64,000 bases of DNA from Planococcus lenghuensis (GTDB lineage Bacteria; Bacillota; Bacilli; Bacillales_A; Planococcaceae). Under the pieces are notes generated by a model, which did not search any database, was not told the DNA's origin, and saw only the letters and a list, made by a program, of their open reading frames with translations. Numbering within the stretch: position 1 is the stretch's first letter; the number at the start of each line of letters is the position of its first letter. A program made the position numbers and the translations under genes. This document shows positions 1 through 9,292 of this stretch, in pieces. Location: contig NZ_CP019640.1 of assembly GCF_001999905.1 (NCBI RefSeq), positions 982,501 to 1,046,500 of the forward strand. Direction: 5' to 3'.

Positions 1-1652
<1,652 letters not shown>

Positions 1653-1664
1653 AAGAAAAGCGCA

Positions 1665-1760
1665 GGTGGCCACGCAAGGCCCGACCGGCGTAGAGACGGC
1701 CCATGGCGGAAATCCTGATTTCCAGAATGGGACGGCTTACGACCCGAGGGCCTGGCCACC
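1665..1760 (+). repeat. Extended imperfect hairpin in the 23S-5S spacer
   Basis: Within the 246-base spacer between 23S and 5S the sequence folds back on itself. GGTGGCCA at 1665-1672 pairs with TGGCCACC at 1753-1760, GGCCC at 1678-1682 pairs with GGGCC at 1748-1752, CCCAT near 1700 pairs with ATGGG near 1727, and the tip is GGAAAT-CCTG-ATTTCC. It may be an RNase processing signal or a small inserted palindromic element. The rest of the spacer (1761-1898) holds no other feature that I recognise. Confidence 0.6.
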
Positions 1761-1898
1761 GAGCTAGACACCACAGCATTTCAATGTCGGTTATCCAGTT
1801 TTGAAGGAACAAGAAAACAGGCTTTCTTTTAAAAAAATGCTTGTAAAACTCGTGAGAGTTGATATAATAAATCTTGTCTTTCAAAACAAAACCAAATA

Positions 1899-2014
1899 GT
1901 CCAGTGATGATGGCAGAGAGGCCACACCCGTTCCCATCCCGAACACGGCAGTTAAGCTCTCTTGCGCCGATGGTAGTTGGGGGCTTCCCCCTGTGAGAGT
2001 AGGACGTCGCTGGG
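1899..2014 (+). rRNA. rrf: 5S ribosomal RNA
   Basis: The 116-base gene contains the conserved ACACCCGTTCCCATCCCGAA and GCGCCGATGGTAGT blocks of bacterial 5S rRNA. The ends are set by helix I: CCAGTGAT at the 5' end pairs with GTCGCTGG at the 3' end. It lies about 246 bases after the 23S gene and 10 bases before the first tRNA, as in a Bacillales rrn-tRNA operon. Confidence 0.95.
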
Positions 2015-2023
2015 CAATATCAT

Positions 2024-2098
2024 TCCGAAGTAGCTCAGTGGTAGAGCAACCGGCTGTTAACCGGTTGGTCGTAGGTTCGAATCCTACCTTCGGAGCCA
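2024..2098 (+). tRNA. tRNA-Asn (GTT)
   Basis: Acceptor stem TCCGAAG/CTTCGGA, anticodon loop CTGTTAA with anticodon GTT, T-loop TTCGAAT and encoded CCA. First of a 15-gene array downstream of 5S rRNA. Confidence 0.96.
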
Positions 2099-2104
2099 TA
2101 CTAT

Positions 2105-2195
2105 GGAGAGCTGTCCGAGTGGCCGAAGGAGCACGATTGGAAATCGTGTATACGCTAACCGCGTATCAAGGGTTCAAATCCCTTGCTCTCCGCCA
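2105..2195 (+). tRNA. tRNA-Ser (GGA)
   Basis: Class II tRNA of 91 bases with a long variable arm (TATACGC-TAACC-GCGTAT), anticodon GGA in the loop TTGGAAA, and encoded CCA. Confidence 0.95.
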
Positions 2196-2224
2196 GTATA
2201 TAAAACTTTCCATATATTATGAAA

Positions 2225-2299
2225 GGCCCCTTGGTCAAGCGGTTAAGACACCGCCCTTTCACGGCGGTAACACGGGTTCGAATCCCGTAGGGGTCACCA
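2225..2299 (+). tRNA. tRNA-Glu (TTC)
   Basis: Anticodon stem CCGCC/GGCGG with loop CTTTCAC gives anticodon TTC; the CCA end is encoded. Confidence 0.95.
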
Positions 2300-2349
2300 T
2301 TTTTATTCTTATCAACATCAGTGACGCAACATATCACTATTAATATTAT

Positions 2350-2427
<78 letters not shown>

Positions 2428-2429
2428 AC

Positions 2430-2505
2430 GGTCCTGTGGTGTAGCGGTTAACATGCCTGCCTGTCACGCAGGAGATCGCGGGTTCGATTCCCGTCAGGAC
2501 CGCCA
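2430..2505 (+). tRNA. tRNA-Asp (GTC)
   Basis: Anticodon stem CCTGC/GCAGG around loop CTGTCAC, anticodon GTC; CCA encoded. Starts 3 bases after tRNA-fMet. Confidence 0.95.
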
Positions 2506-2527
2506 TTTTTTCTTTTATTAATAGCGT

Positions 2528-2603
2528 GGCTCAGTAGCTCAGTCGGTAGAGCAAAGGACTGAAAATCCTTGTGTCGGCAGTTCGATTCTGTCCTGAGCCA
2601 CCA
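2528..2603 (+). tRNA. tRNA-Phe (GAA)
   Basis: Loop CTGAAAA between AGGA and TCCT gives anticodon GAA; acceptor GGCTCAG/CTGAGCC; CCA encoded. Confidence 0.95.
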
Positions 2604-2609
2604 TTATCC

Positions 2610-2685
<76 letters not shown>

Positions 2686-2693
2686 GCATCAAT

Positions 2694-2777
2694 GGAGGGG
2701 TAGCGAAGTGGCTAAACGCGGCGGACTGTAAATCCGCTCCTTCGGGTTCGGCAGTTCGAATCTGCCCCCCTCCACCA
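2694..2777 (+). tRNA. tRNA-Tyr (GTA)
   Basis: Class II tRNA of 84 bases with variable arm, anticodon GTA in loop CTGTAAA, acceptor GGAGGGG/CCCCTCC with encoded CCA. Confidence 0.94.
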
Positions 2778-2782
2778 GTCAT

Positions 2783-2856
2783 AGGGGCATAGTTTAACGG
2801 TAGAACAGAGGTCTCCAAAACCTCCGATGTGGGTTCGATTCCTACTGCCCCTGCCA
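2783..2856 (+). tRNA. tRNA-Trp (CCA)
   Basis: Loop TCTCCAAAA gives anticodon CCA; acceptor AGGGGCA/TGCCCCT, discriminator G, encoded CCA. Confidence 0.95.
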
Positions 2857-2885
2857 TTTTTTTATTTAATCAATAATTCCAATAT

Positions 2886-2962
2886 GGCGATCGTGGCGAA
2901 GTGGTTAACGCACCGGATTGTGGTTCCGGCACTCGTGGGTTCAATTCCCATCGGTCGCCCCA
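2886..2962 (+). tRNA. tRNA-His (GTG), copy 1
   Basis: Anticodon GTG. The acceptor arm is eight base pairs (GGCGATCG/CGGTCGCC), which supplies the extra G at position -1 typical of tRNA-His; CCA encoded. Confidence 0.95.
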
Positions 2963-3013
2963 TCTTAGTTAGGTTTTTCCTCTCTATTAAATAACTTCAG
3001 TAATTAAAATAGT

Positions 3014-3090
3014 GGCGATCGTGGCGAAGTGGTTAACGCACCGGATTGTGGTTCCGGCACTCGTGGGTTCAATTCCCATCGGTCGCCCCA
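3014..3090 (+). tRNA. tRNA-His (GTG), copy 2
   Basis: Identical over its whole length to the tRNA-His gene 128 bases upstream, but the spacers before and after differ. It is a recent duplication or is held identical by gene conversion. Confidence 0.95.
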
Positions 3091-3101
3091 TTTTTTCCTA
3101 T

Positions 3102-3173
3102 TGGGGCATAGCCAAGCGGTAAGGCAACGGGTTTTGGTCTCGTGATGCCTAGGTTCGAATCCTAGTGCCCCAG
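3102..3173 (+). tRNA. tRNA-Gln (TTG)
   Basis: Anticodon TTG in loop TTTTGGT, acceptor TGGGGCA/TGCCCCA. The discriminator G is followed by CTT, so the 3' CCA is not encoded and must be added by tRNA nucleotidyltransferase. Confidence 0.94.
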
Positions 3174-3181
3174 CTTGATTT

Positions 3182-3253
3182 GCGGAAGTAGTTCAGTGGT
3201 AGAACGCCACCTTGCCAAGGTGGAGGTCGCGGGTTCGACCCCCGTCTTCCGCT
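3182..3253 (+). tRNA. tRNA-Gly (GCC)
   Basis: Stem CACCT/AGGTG with loop TGCCA gives anticodon GCC; acceptor GCGGAAG/CTTCCGC. CCA is not encoded (discriminator T is followed by TTT). Confidence 0.94.
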
Positions 3254-3269
3254 TTTCCCTTAAGATAAT

Positions 3270-3344
3270 GGCGGCATAGCCAAGTGGTAAGGCATGGGTC
3301 TGCAACACCCTTATCCACCGGTTCGAATCCGGTTGCCGCCTCCA
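3270..3344 (+). tRNA. tRNA-Cys (GCA)
   Basis: Anticodon GCA in loop CTGCAAC; acceptor GGCGGCA/TGCCGCC with encoded CCA. Confidence 0.94.
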
Positions 3345-3350
3345 AAACAT

Positions 3351-3432
3351 GCCGGCGTGGCGGAATTGGCAGACGCGCACGACTCAAAATCGTGTTCCTT
3401 CGGGAGTGTCGGTTCGACCCCGACCGCCGGTA
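3351..3432 (+). tRNA. tRNA-Leu (CAA)
   Basis: Class II tRNA with variable arm; stem CACGA/TCGTG with loop CTCAAAA gives anticodon CAA (UUG codon). The acceptor GCCGGCG pairs with CGCCGGT and the discriminator A is followed by TTA, so CCA is not encoded. Last gene of the array. Confidence 0.93.
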
Positions 3433-3451
3433 TTACAAATGGTCGATTGAT

Positions 3452-3495
3452 AGAAAAAGCCAGAGCTTTAGGAAACTAAAGCTCTGGCTTTTTCT
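3452..3495 (+). terminator. Terminator of the rrn-tRNA operon
   Basis: A perfect 20-bp inverted repeat (3452-3471 and 3476-3495) with a GAAA tetraloop; the descending arm ends in a T-rich run. It lies 19 bases after tRNA-Leu. The following 185 bases up to the HxlR gene show nothing else. Confidence 0.93.
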
Positions 3496-3680
3496 CATTT
3501 CACTAATGCTTTTGCAAGATGGTATGCTAGGTAAAACAAGCAGTCTGCAATCTATCCGGTTACTATACATGTGGGACATTTCAAGCTCATTTCTGTTATC
3601 TAATTGCCGAGCAGGCAATGGCATTTTAGCATGAAGCAACTTTACTGGCTTTGCAGCGAGATGCAGGGAGGCAATCTAAA

Positions 3681-4034
3681 TTAGGAGATGTCTTTTGCAT
3701 CAGTTAATTTTTCCTGTTTGTGAATAAGGTGTTGTGTTCCCCATTCATGCATTGCTTCGAGAATAGGCTGAAGGCTCATGCCATATTCAGTGATGGAATA
3801 CTCGACTTTAGGCGGGACTTGCGGGTAGACTGTCCGGTTGATGATATCTTCTTCTTCTAATTCCCGCAATTGTTTCGTCAGCATTTTTTGGGTGATACCC
3901 GGCATGCTTTGTTTAAGCTCGCTGAATCGTTTCGTGCCTTCCTGCATAAGGCGAAGTAAGATAATTGGCTTCCATTTGCCGACCAGAATACTCAGTGCAT
4001 CTTCTACATGGCAGTTTTCAGGGGTTCTGTTCAT
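3681..4034 (-). CDS. HxlR-family winged-helix transcriptional regulator
   Basis: A 117-residue protein of the HxlR/MarR-like family, which are small DNA-binding repressors or activators often responding to aldehydes, quinones or redox state. The family core is visible from CHVEDALSILVGKWKPI (from residue 8) through the recognition region FSELKQSMPGITQKMLTKQL and the wing PPKVEYSITEYG. Cys8 sits where redox-sensing members carry their reactive cysteine. The start at 4034 is preceded by TAGGAGG; a longer frame upstream has no ribosome binding site. It is divergent from the luciferase-like monooxygenase gene, which it probably controls (inference). Confidence 0.88.
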   Translation of the reverse strand: MNRTPENCHVEDALSILVGKWKPIILLRLMQEGTKRFSELKQSMPGITQKMLTKQLRELEEEDIINRTVYPQVPPKVEYSITEYGMSLQPILEAMHEWGTQHLIHKQEKLTDAKDIS

Positions 4035-4086
4035 GTTGTGCCTCCTAGGTATCTTTTTGTATACTATGTCACTTTTATGTGCGTAC

Positions 4087-4115
4087 TTACGTTTTGTGCG
4101 GCTACAGACTATAAT
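4087..4115 (+). promoter_or_regulatory. Putative sigma-A promoter for the monooxygenase operon
   Basis: TTACGT at 4087-4092 and a perfect TATAAT at 4110-4115 are separated by 17 bases. It sits in the intergenic region shared with the divergent HxlR gene. Confidence 0.5.
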
Positions 4116-4186
4116 AGCGCTGTTGGGGTAAACAGGAAAGTGAAAAGTGTGCGTATTAACTTTAAGCAAGGGAAGGGCTGAACAGA

Positions 4187-5245
4187 ATGCAGAAATATGG
4201 AATCAATCCGGAAAAAGGACTTGAATTCGGAATTTACACACTCGGGGACCATTTGCCCGATCCGCATACCGGCGAACGGATCTCTGAGGGACAGCGGCTC
4301 CGTGAAATCGTGGAATATGCCAAGCTGGCTGATGAGGCCGGTCTTGATTTTTTCAGTGTGGGTGAAAGCCATCAGGAGTTTTTCGTGACACAGGCCCATG
4401 CAGTTGTACTGTCAGCCATTGCGCAGGCGACAAAACAGATCAGACTTGGAAGTTCTTCGACGATTATCAGCACATCGGATCCGGTACGCGTTTACGAAAA
4501 CTTCGCGACAGTGGATCTGCTGTCCGAAGGGCGGATGGAAATCATCGCGGGACGTGCTTCGCGCGTCGGCCTCTTTGATTTGCTCGGCTATGATATTCGG
4601 AATTATGAGGAATTGTTTGAGGAAAAGTTCGAGCTTTTATTAAAAATAAACGAAGAAGAAGTCGTCAATTGGAGCGGGGAATTCCGGCCGCCATTGAGAA
4701 ATGCAAAAGTGCTGCCCCGGCCGGTGAATGGGTCATTGCCGATTTGGCGGGCAGTCGGCGGAACGCCTGCAAGCGCCCGGAAGGCAGGGTATGCAGGCGT
4801 TCCGATGTTTATGGCACATCTCGGCGGACCGGTATCGATTTTCAAACGAACAATCGATTCGTATCGGGATGCAGCGAGAGAAAGCGGATTCGATCCGGCA
4901 GAACTTCCAGTCGCAACAGCGGGGTTCTTCCACGCTGCTGAAACGTCCCAGCAGGCGCTCAGGGACATGTATCCGCACATCAATGAAGGAATGAAACGGA
5001 CGAACGGACAAGGATTTCCGAAGCAGCAATTCGCCCAGGGGGTTGATCCGCATAATGTGATGAACATTGGCAGCCCGCAGCAAATCATCGAAAAAATTCT
5101 TTATCAACATGAGGAGTTCGGTCACCAGCGGTATATTGCGCAAATCGATTTCGGCGGTGTACCATACGACCGCCTCGTTAAAAATATCGAGTTGATTGGC
5201 ACCGAGATTCTGCCGGCCATCCGTAAGTACACAGCGAAGAAGTAG
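4187..5245 (+). CDS. LLM-class flavin-dependent oxidoreductase (luciferase-like monooxygenase)
   Basis: This 352-residue protein belongs to the bacterial luciferase-like superfamily, TIM-barrel enzymes that use reduced FMN and oxygen to oxidise small organic substrates. Visible family features are LEFGIYTLGDH near the N terminus, the region GLDFFSVGESHQEFF around residue 54, TKQIRLGSSSTIIST, and the conserved LSEGRMEIIAGRAS around residue 115. The substrate cannot be read from sequence. It is followed after 12 bases by an NADPH-dependent FMN reductase, the expected supplier of reduced flavin, so the two form a two-component system. A divergent HxlR regulator lies upstream. Confidence 0.9.
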   Translation: MQKYGINPEKGLEFGIYTLGDHLPDPHTGERISEGQRLREIVEYAKLADEAGLDFFSVGESHQEFFVTQAHAVVLSAIAQATKQIRLGSSSTIISTSDPVRVYENFATVDLLSEGRMEIIAGRASRVGLFDLLGYDIRNYEELFEEKFELLLKINEEEVVNWSGEFRPPLRNAKVLPRPVNGSLPIWRAVGGTPASARKAGYAGVPMFMAHLGGPVSIFKRTIDSYRDAARESGFDPAELPVATAGFFHAAETSQQALRDMYPHINEGMKRTNGQGFPKQQFAQGVDPHNVMNIGSPQQIIEKILYQHEEFGHQRYIAQIDFGGVPYDRLVKNIELIGTEILPAIRKYTAKK

Positions 5246-5257
5246 GAGGAGATAAAC

Positions 5258-5824
5258 GTGAAAATCGTCGGATTATCAGGCTCTATTGTCGGATCCAAGA
5301 CAAGAACCGCTATGAATTATACGATGCAGGCTTTAGAGGAAAAGTATCCGGAGATTGAAGCAGAATTGATCGATCTGGCAGAGTATGATGTTCAATTCAG
5401 CGACGGACGCAATTACCTGGAATATGAAGGGGATACCGGCTATGTGACCCGTGCCATTATGGAAGCGGATGCCATCATTATTGGAACACCGATTTTTCAG
5501 GCTTCCATTCCTGCGACACTTAAGAACATTTTCGATCTTCTTCCGGTGGACGCACTGCGGGATAAAGTGGTCAGCATGGTCGTGACTGCAGGATCTGCCA
5601 AGCATTTTCTGATTGCGGAGCAGCAGCTGAAACCGATTCTGGGCTATATGAAAGCACAAATCGTGCAAACTTATGTATTCATCGAAGAAGAGGATTTCCA
5701 CCGCAAGAAAATCATTAATGATGATGTTTTGTTCCGGCTTGAGCGGATGGTTGAAGATACAGTTGTCCTGACAGAGACGTATCAGAGCATCCGGGAAGCA
5801 AAAGAAGCAGAATATGATTTTTGA
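5258..5824 (+). CDS. NADPH-dependent FMN reductase
   Basis: The 188-residue flavodoxin-fold protein matches the NADPH-dependent FMN reductase family (SsuE/MsuE/azoreductase type). The N-terminal phosphate-binding loop is GLSGSIVGSKTRT (residues 4-16), and ADAIIIGTPIFQASIPATLK (near residue 70) is the conserved flavin-binding segment. Translation starts at GTG with AGGAGGAG upstream. It probably passes FMNH2 to the monooxygenase encoded just before it (12-base gap), and the pair ends at the terminator at 5833. Confidence 0.9.
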   Translation: MKIVGLSGSIVGSKTRTAMNYTMQALEEKYPEIEAELIDLAEYDVQFSDGRNYLEYEGDTGYVTRAIMEADAIIIGTPIFQASIPATLKNIFDLLPVDALRDKVVSMVVTAGSAKHFLIAEQQLKPILGYMKAQIVQTYVFIEEEDFHRKKIINDDVLFRLERMVEDTVVLTETYQSIREAKEAEYDF

Positions 5825-5832
5825 TCAATAAG

Positions 5833-5870
5833 CTCCTGGCAGGCCTTCTGGTACCTGTCAGGAGTTTTTT
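5833..5870 (+). terminator. Terminator after FMN reductase
   Basis: CTCCTGGCAGG pairs with CCTGTCAGGAG (one G-U pair), followed by TTTTTT. Confidence 0.9.
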
Positions 5871-6057
5871 GTAAGTGGGTTAAATCGCTTTTAAAGGAGT
5901 TCCTGCTAAACAGGTGAGATGGTGAAAAAGGCGGAGGACCAGGAGTTAATTGTAGAGTCATCAATGGCAGTCAAGTGGCAATGGAAGTCCGATGGGTAAG
6001 TATTATCGCATTCGCTCTTGTTTAGGAGTAAGGAATTTGTTATCCGGCTCCTTTTCA

Positions 6058-7008
6058 TCATGCCCCGATTAAGTCCAATAAGATTTGCATTCGTTCATGA
6101 TTCCGTTCCCCGAGCCGCCGTTTAAGTTTTCCTTGTTTCATCTTCTTTGCTTCTTCATGTTCGTCAATCAGCAGTGTGACATCATAGATAAATGCGGGAG
6201 AGAAGTTCAGTGAAAGCAGCACCTGGTATGCCAGATAAGCACTGACGTGTTCATGACCATGGAAATTGTCTTCACCAAAAGGCCGGTTTTTCCGAATAGA
6301 AGCCTTGCCGATGTCATGAAGGAGAGCGAACCATGAAAGCAATTCCTTTTCTTCAGGTTCGATGGTGAGGCTTTGCACTTTTTTATAAACTTCAAATAGG
6401 TGCTGAATGACTGAAGCAGCTGCATTCGGCTCTCTATGCCGCCAATTGTGCATAGCTTGTGTTTCAAGCAACTTGCTATACAATTCCGCAATGGATTCGA
6501 ACGTGGCATCGCTGTTCACGGCAATGGACTTAATCGCATGGGCATTACTGACCGGTTCTTTGCTGCTGATAATCCTTGCATTCGTAAAGCCTTCGTTAAA
6601 CCGCGGAAATTGGAATGCCCGAATGTATCGCTCAAGAACATGGTCAGGTACCCGTTCGCGGCTATCCCGGTTTCGATTCCGCTCCTTTAGCAGGCTGTAA
6701 GATGTTCGCAGGACGACAGCTTCAGCATTCGGCCGGCCGATTCGATTCAGGAAACTGCGTCTTCGTGTGGAAGCTAAATTCGTAGCATCATATAATACGT
6801 GGTGACCAGCGGCCAATGCGGCAGCTGTCTGCTGGTACATTTCCTCGAAAACCTCCCGGTAGTCGATTTCTTCATCTGCACCAAACCGGCTGCGGGCAAT
6901 TCGGTCTGAAGATATATGAAGCCATCCGGAGTTAGAAGCCAGGAAATTTTCGGCGTAAGTTGACTTGCCGCTTCCCGGCAAACCAATAAGCATTTGCAGG
7001 TTTGTCAT
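6058..7008 (-). CDS. P-loop kinase-like ATPase fused to an HD domain
   Basis: This 316-residue protein has two parts. The N-terminal half is a P-loop NTPase of the polynucleotide-kinase/AAA_33 type, with Walker A GLPGSGKST at residues 9-17 and the conserved segment HHVLYDATNL near 70-78. The C-terminal half is an HD-superfamily metal-dependent phosphohydrolase, with LHDIGKA (His231-Asp232), the further histidines of HGHEH (250-254) and DEHEE near 282. Such kinase-HD fusions are seen in Bacillales, and roles in RNA end repair or nucleotide turnover have been suggested. The start is supported by AAGGAG. It is a single gene; the 264 bases between it and the MFS gene contain no convincing gene. 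Confidence 0.85.
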   Translation of the reverse strand: MTNLQMLIGLPGSGKSTYAENFLASNSGWLHISSDRIARSRFGADEEIDYREVFEEMYQQTAAALAAGHHVLYDATNLASTRRRSFLNRIGRPNAEAVVLRTSYSLLKERNRNRDSRERVPDHVLERYIRAFQFPRFNEGFTNARIISSKEPVSNAHAIKSIAVNSDATFESIAELYSKLLETQAMHNWRHREPNAAASVIQHLFEVYKKVQSLTIEPEEKELLSWFALLHDIGKASIRKNRPFGEDNFHGHEHVSAYLAYQVLLSLNFSPAFIYDVTLLIDEHEEAKKMKQGKLKRRLGERNHERMQILLDLIGA

Positions 7009-7272
7009 CAGTTGCTCCTTGTTAAATTTGACATTTTATATACAAGCCGGTAACCTACTCCTATTGACTTCCCGGCTATCCAATCAGGAAAACCTGTGTC
7101 AGAGGCAGGCAGCTGAAGGCTATTCCATGGAATCTGGAAGAAAAGCTTATGGAGTGGTTCCTGGCTTTATGGAAAAAGTGGGCGATTCATCGAAACAGAT
7201 CAATGAAGAAGAAACACTGAAAAACAGATGTGTTGCTGTAAGACAATAAATACTTGAAAGAGGTTAAGCATT

Positions 7273-8769
7273 ATGTCCGAAGTTGATTTAACTAATTTTA
7301 AAAAAGGGCCAATGGTGGCTGTCCTGCTGCTTGGCGCGTTTTTCTCTCTATTGAATGAAACACTGCTGGCGACAGCATTGCCGAGTATTATGGCGGATTT
7401 TGGAATCACTCAAAATAAAGTCCAGTGGCTGACAACTGCATTCCTGCTGACGAACGGAATCATGATTCCAATTTCCGCATTTTTGATTGAACGATTCACT
7501 ACTCGAAAACTGTTTCTGTACGCCATTTCTGTGTTCGCCCTTGGCACAATGGTTGCAGCAGTCTCCCACAGTTTTCCGCTGCTGCTAGCTGCAAGAATCA
7601 TTCAGGCAACCGGATCCGGCATTATGCTGCCATTGATGATGACGGTTCTGCTGACGATTTTTCCGATTGAAAAAAGAGGTGCCGCTATGGGAATGGCCGG
7701 TATTGTTATTTCATTTGCGCCGGCGATCGGGCCAACCTTGTCAGGCTGGCTGCTGGATAGCTATTCCTGGCGGTCCTTGTTCTATGTTGTTGTTCCAATC
7801 GCTCTTTTGACATTGATCGGCGCCGTGTTCTTCGTGAAAAATGTAACGAAACTGACGTATCCGAAAATTGATGTGTTATCGATTTTACTGTCTTCTTTCG
7901 GTTTTGGCGGGCTGCTGTATGGATTCAGCAGTGCAGGCGAAAAAGGATGGGACAGCGCGTTTGTGATTAGCTGCATCATCGGTGGCACCATTATCCTGAC
8001 GCTGTTCATCATCCGGCAATTGCGGTTAAAAGTGCCGATGCTTGAGTTCCGGGTATTCAATAACAGCATTTTTTCCATCTCACTCATCGTTACGATGATC
8101 GTCCTCATTTCGCTGATCGGTGCAGAGACGTTGCTGCCGCTTTATATGCAGATTACCCGCGGTTTTACACCGCTTGAATCGGGACTAATGCTGCTGCCGG
8201 GGGCTATCGTTATGGGCATCATGTCGCCGATTACCGGAATTTTGTTCGATAAGGTGGGCGCGAAGGTGCTGGCAATTCCCGGGCTGCTGATCGTCAGCGT
8301 TACGACGTATCTGTTTTCCAACCTGACGTTGGATACCTCTTTCACATTCCTGACAATTGTGTACGCAATACGGATGTTCGGACTGTCACTGATCATGATG
8401 CCAATGATGACCAACGGCTTAAATCAGCTGCCACAGAAATGGAATTCCCACGGGACAGCGATGGCCAATACGATGCAGCAAGTATCGGCATCGATCGGCA
8501 CTGCGCTGCTGGTGACCATCGTGACGATTGGATCCGCGCGCTATGAGCCGAATACAGCAGCGCTTGCCGATCTGTCGCAAGCGGAGGCTCAGCAGTATGT
8601 CACCAATCAAGCATTGATCAGCGGTTATAATCTGGCGTTTTTGGCTGCTTCTGCCTTGACTGTCGCTGGGTTGATCCTGACGCTGTTCCTGAAAGAGAAT
8701 CCATCATGGCAAGAACAGAAAGCTGGAGAAACAGCTGCACGTACAGAAGAACGCCCAGTTCAGTCATGA
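7273..8769 (+). CDS. MFS multidrug efflux transporter, DHA2 (EmrB/QacA) family
   Basis: A 498-residue polytopic membrane protein with the about 14 hydrophobic segments expected for drug:H+ antiporters of the DHA2 family. The MFS motif A region is seen after TM2 (FLIERFTTRKLF) and the antiporter motif C as AIGPTLSGWLL after residue 150. Substrates of this family include dyes, quaternary ammonium compounds and antibiotics; the specific one is unknown here. The start at 7273 has GAAAGAGG upstream. No TetR or MarR regulator is adjacent. A terminator follows 3 bases after the stop codon. Confidence 0.92.
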   Translation: MSEVDLTNFKKGPMVAVLLLGAFFSLLNETLLATALPSIMADFGITQNKVQWLTTAFLLTNGIMIPISAFLIERFTTRKLFLYAISVFALGTMVAAVSHSFPLLLAARIIQATGSGIMLPLMMTVLLTIFPIEKRGAAMGMAGIVISFAPAIGPTLSGWLLDSYSWRSLFYVVVPIALLTLIGAVFFVKNVTKLTYPKIDVLSILLSSFGFGGLLYGFSSAGEKGWDSAFVISCIIGGTIILTLFIIRQLRLKVPMLEFRVFNNSIFSISLIVTMIVLISLIGAETLLPLYMQITRGFTPLESGLMLLPGAIVMGIMSPITGILFDKVGAKVLAIPGLLIVSVTTYLFSNLTLDTSFTFLTIVYAIRMFGLSLIMMPMMTNGLNQLPQKWNSHGTAMANTMQQVSASIGTALLVTIVTIGSARYEPNTAALADLSQAEAQQYVTNQALISGYNLAFLAASALTVAGLILTLFLKENPSWQEQKAGETAARTEERPVQS

Positions 8770-8772
8770 TAG

Positions 8773-8809
8773 AAGACGCTGTCCTGTTTTAGAGGGACAG
8801 CGTCTTTTT
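8773..8809 (+). terminator. Terminator after the MFS gene
   Basis: AAGACGCTGTCC pairs with GGGACAGCGTCTT followed by a short T run. Confidence 0.88.
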
Positions 8810-8820
8810 AATGGCGGCGG

Positions 8821-9180
8821 TTAAATCGATTCCAGGTTAGATACCGTCCGCTCATTTACTTCAGTGCCGGTGTTTAATGTTGTATTTGGTTCGAACAGCA
8901 GTACATGTGCTTCTTCTTCAGCGACCGGCCGGTGTTCGACTCCTTTCGGAACGATTAGAAATTCGCCTTCATTGATTGTGATGTCTTTGTCGCGCAGCTG
9001 CATGAGGAGGGACCCTTTAATAACCAGGAACATTTCGTCTTCCTCCTCGTGCTGATGCCAGACGAATTCCCCTTTCAGCTTGGTGAATTTCACGTGCATG
9101 TCGTTTATTGAACCGCCAATTTTCGGACTCCAATGATCAGTGAACAATGAGAATTTATCCTGAATATTTACTTTTTCCAA
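8821..9180 (-). CDS. Cupin-domain protein
   Basis: A 119-residue single-domain cupin. The first cupin motif is seen as WHQHEEEDEMF (metal-ligand histidines and glutamate, near residues 40-50) and the second as GVEHRPVAEE near residue 80. Proteins of this size often bind a divalent metal; the reaction or ligand cannot be told. The start codon is TTG with AGAAGGAGG seven bases upstream. It is convergent with the MFS gene and divergent from the amide hydrolase gene at 9293. Confidence 0.85.
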   Translation of the reverse strand: MEKVNIQDKFSLFTDHWSPKIGGSINDMHVKFTKLKGEFVWHQHEEEDEMFLVIKGSLLMQLRDKDITINEGEFLIVPKGVEHRPVAEEEAHVLLFEPNTTLNTGTEVNERTVSNLESI

Positions 9181-9292
9181 GCAATTTCCTCCTTCTGTTG
9201 AGTCATTCTTTTTTATTATAACGAAAAAATACTGGTATGATTAGTAAGTGGCCATACAGAAGGATTGATGGAATCCGGAACAGGAGGACGAG

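Noticed and set aside
5919-5999. A 26-codon ORF beginning MVKKAEDQELIVESSMAVKW
   Set aside because: The ribosome binding site is poorly spaced (AGGTGAG directly adjoining ATG), and there is no promoter or terminator pattern as for the accepted small ORFs.
7129-7249. Open frame ending ETLKNRCVAVRQ between the P-loop/HD gene and the MFS gene
   Set aside because: No ribosome binding site and no recognisable family; treated as non-coding.
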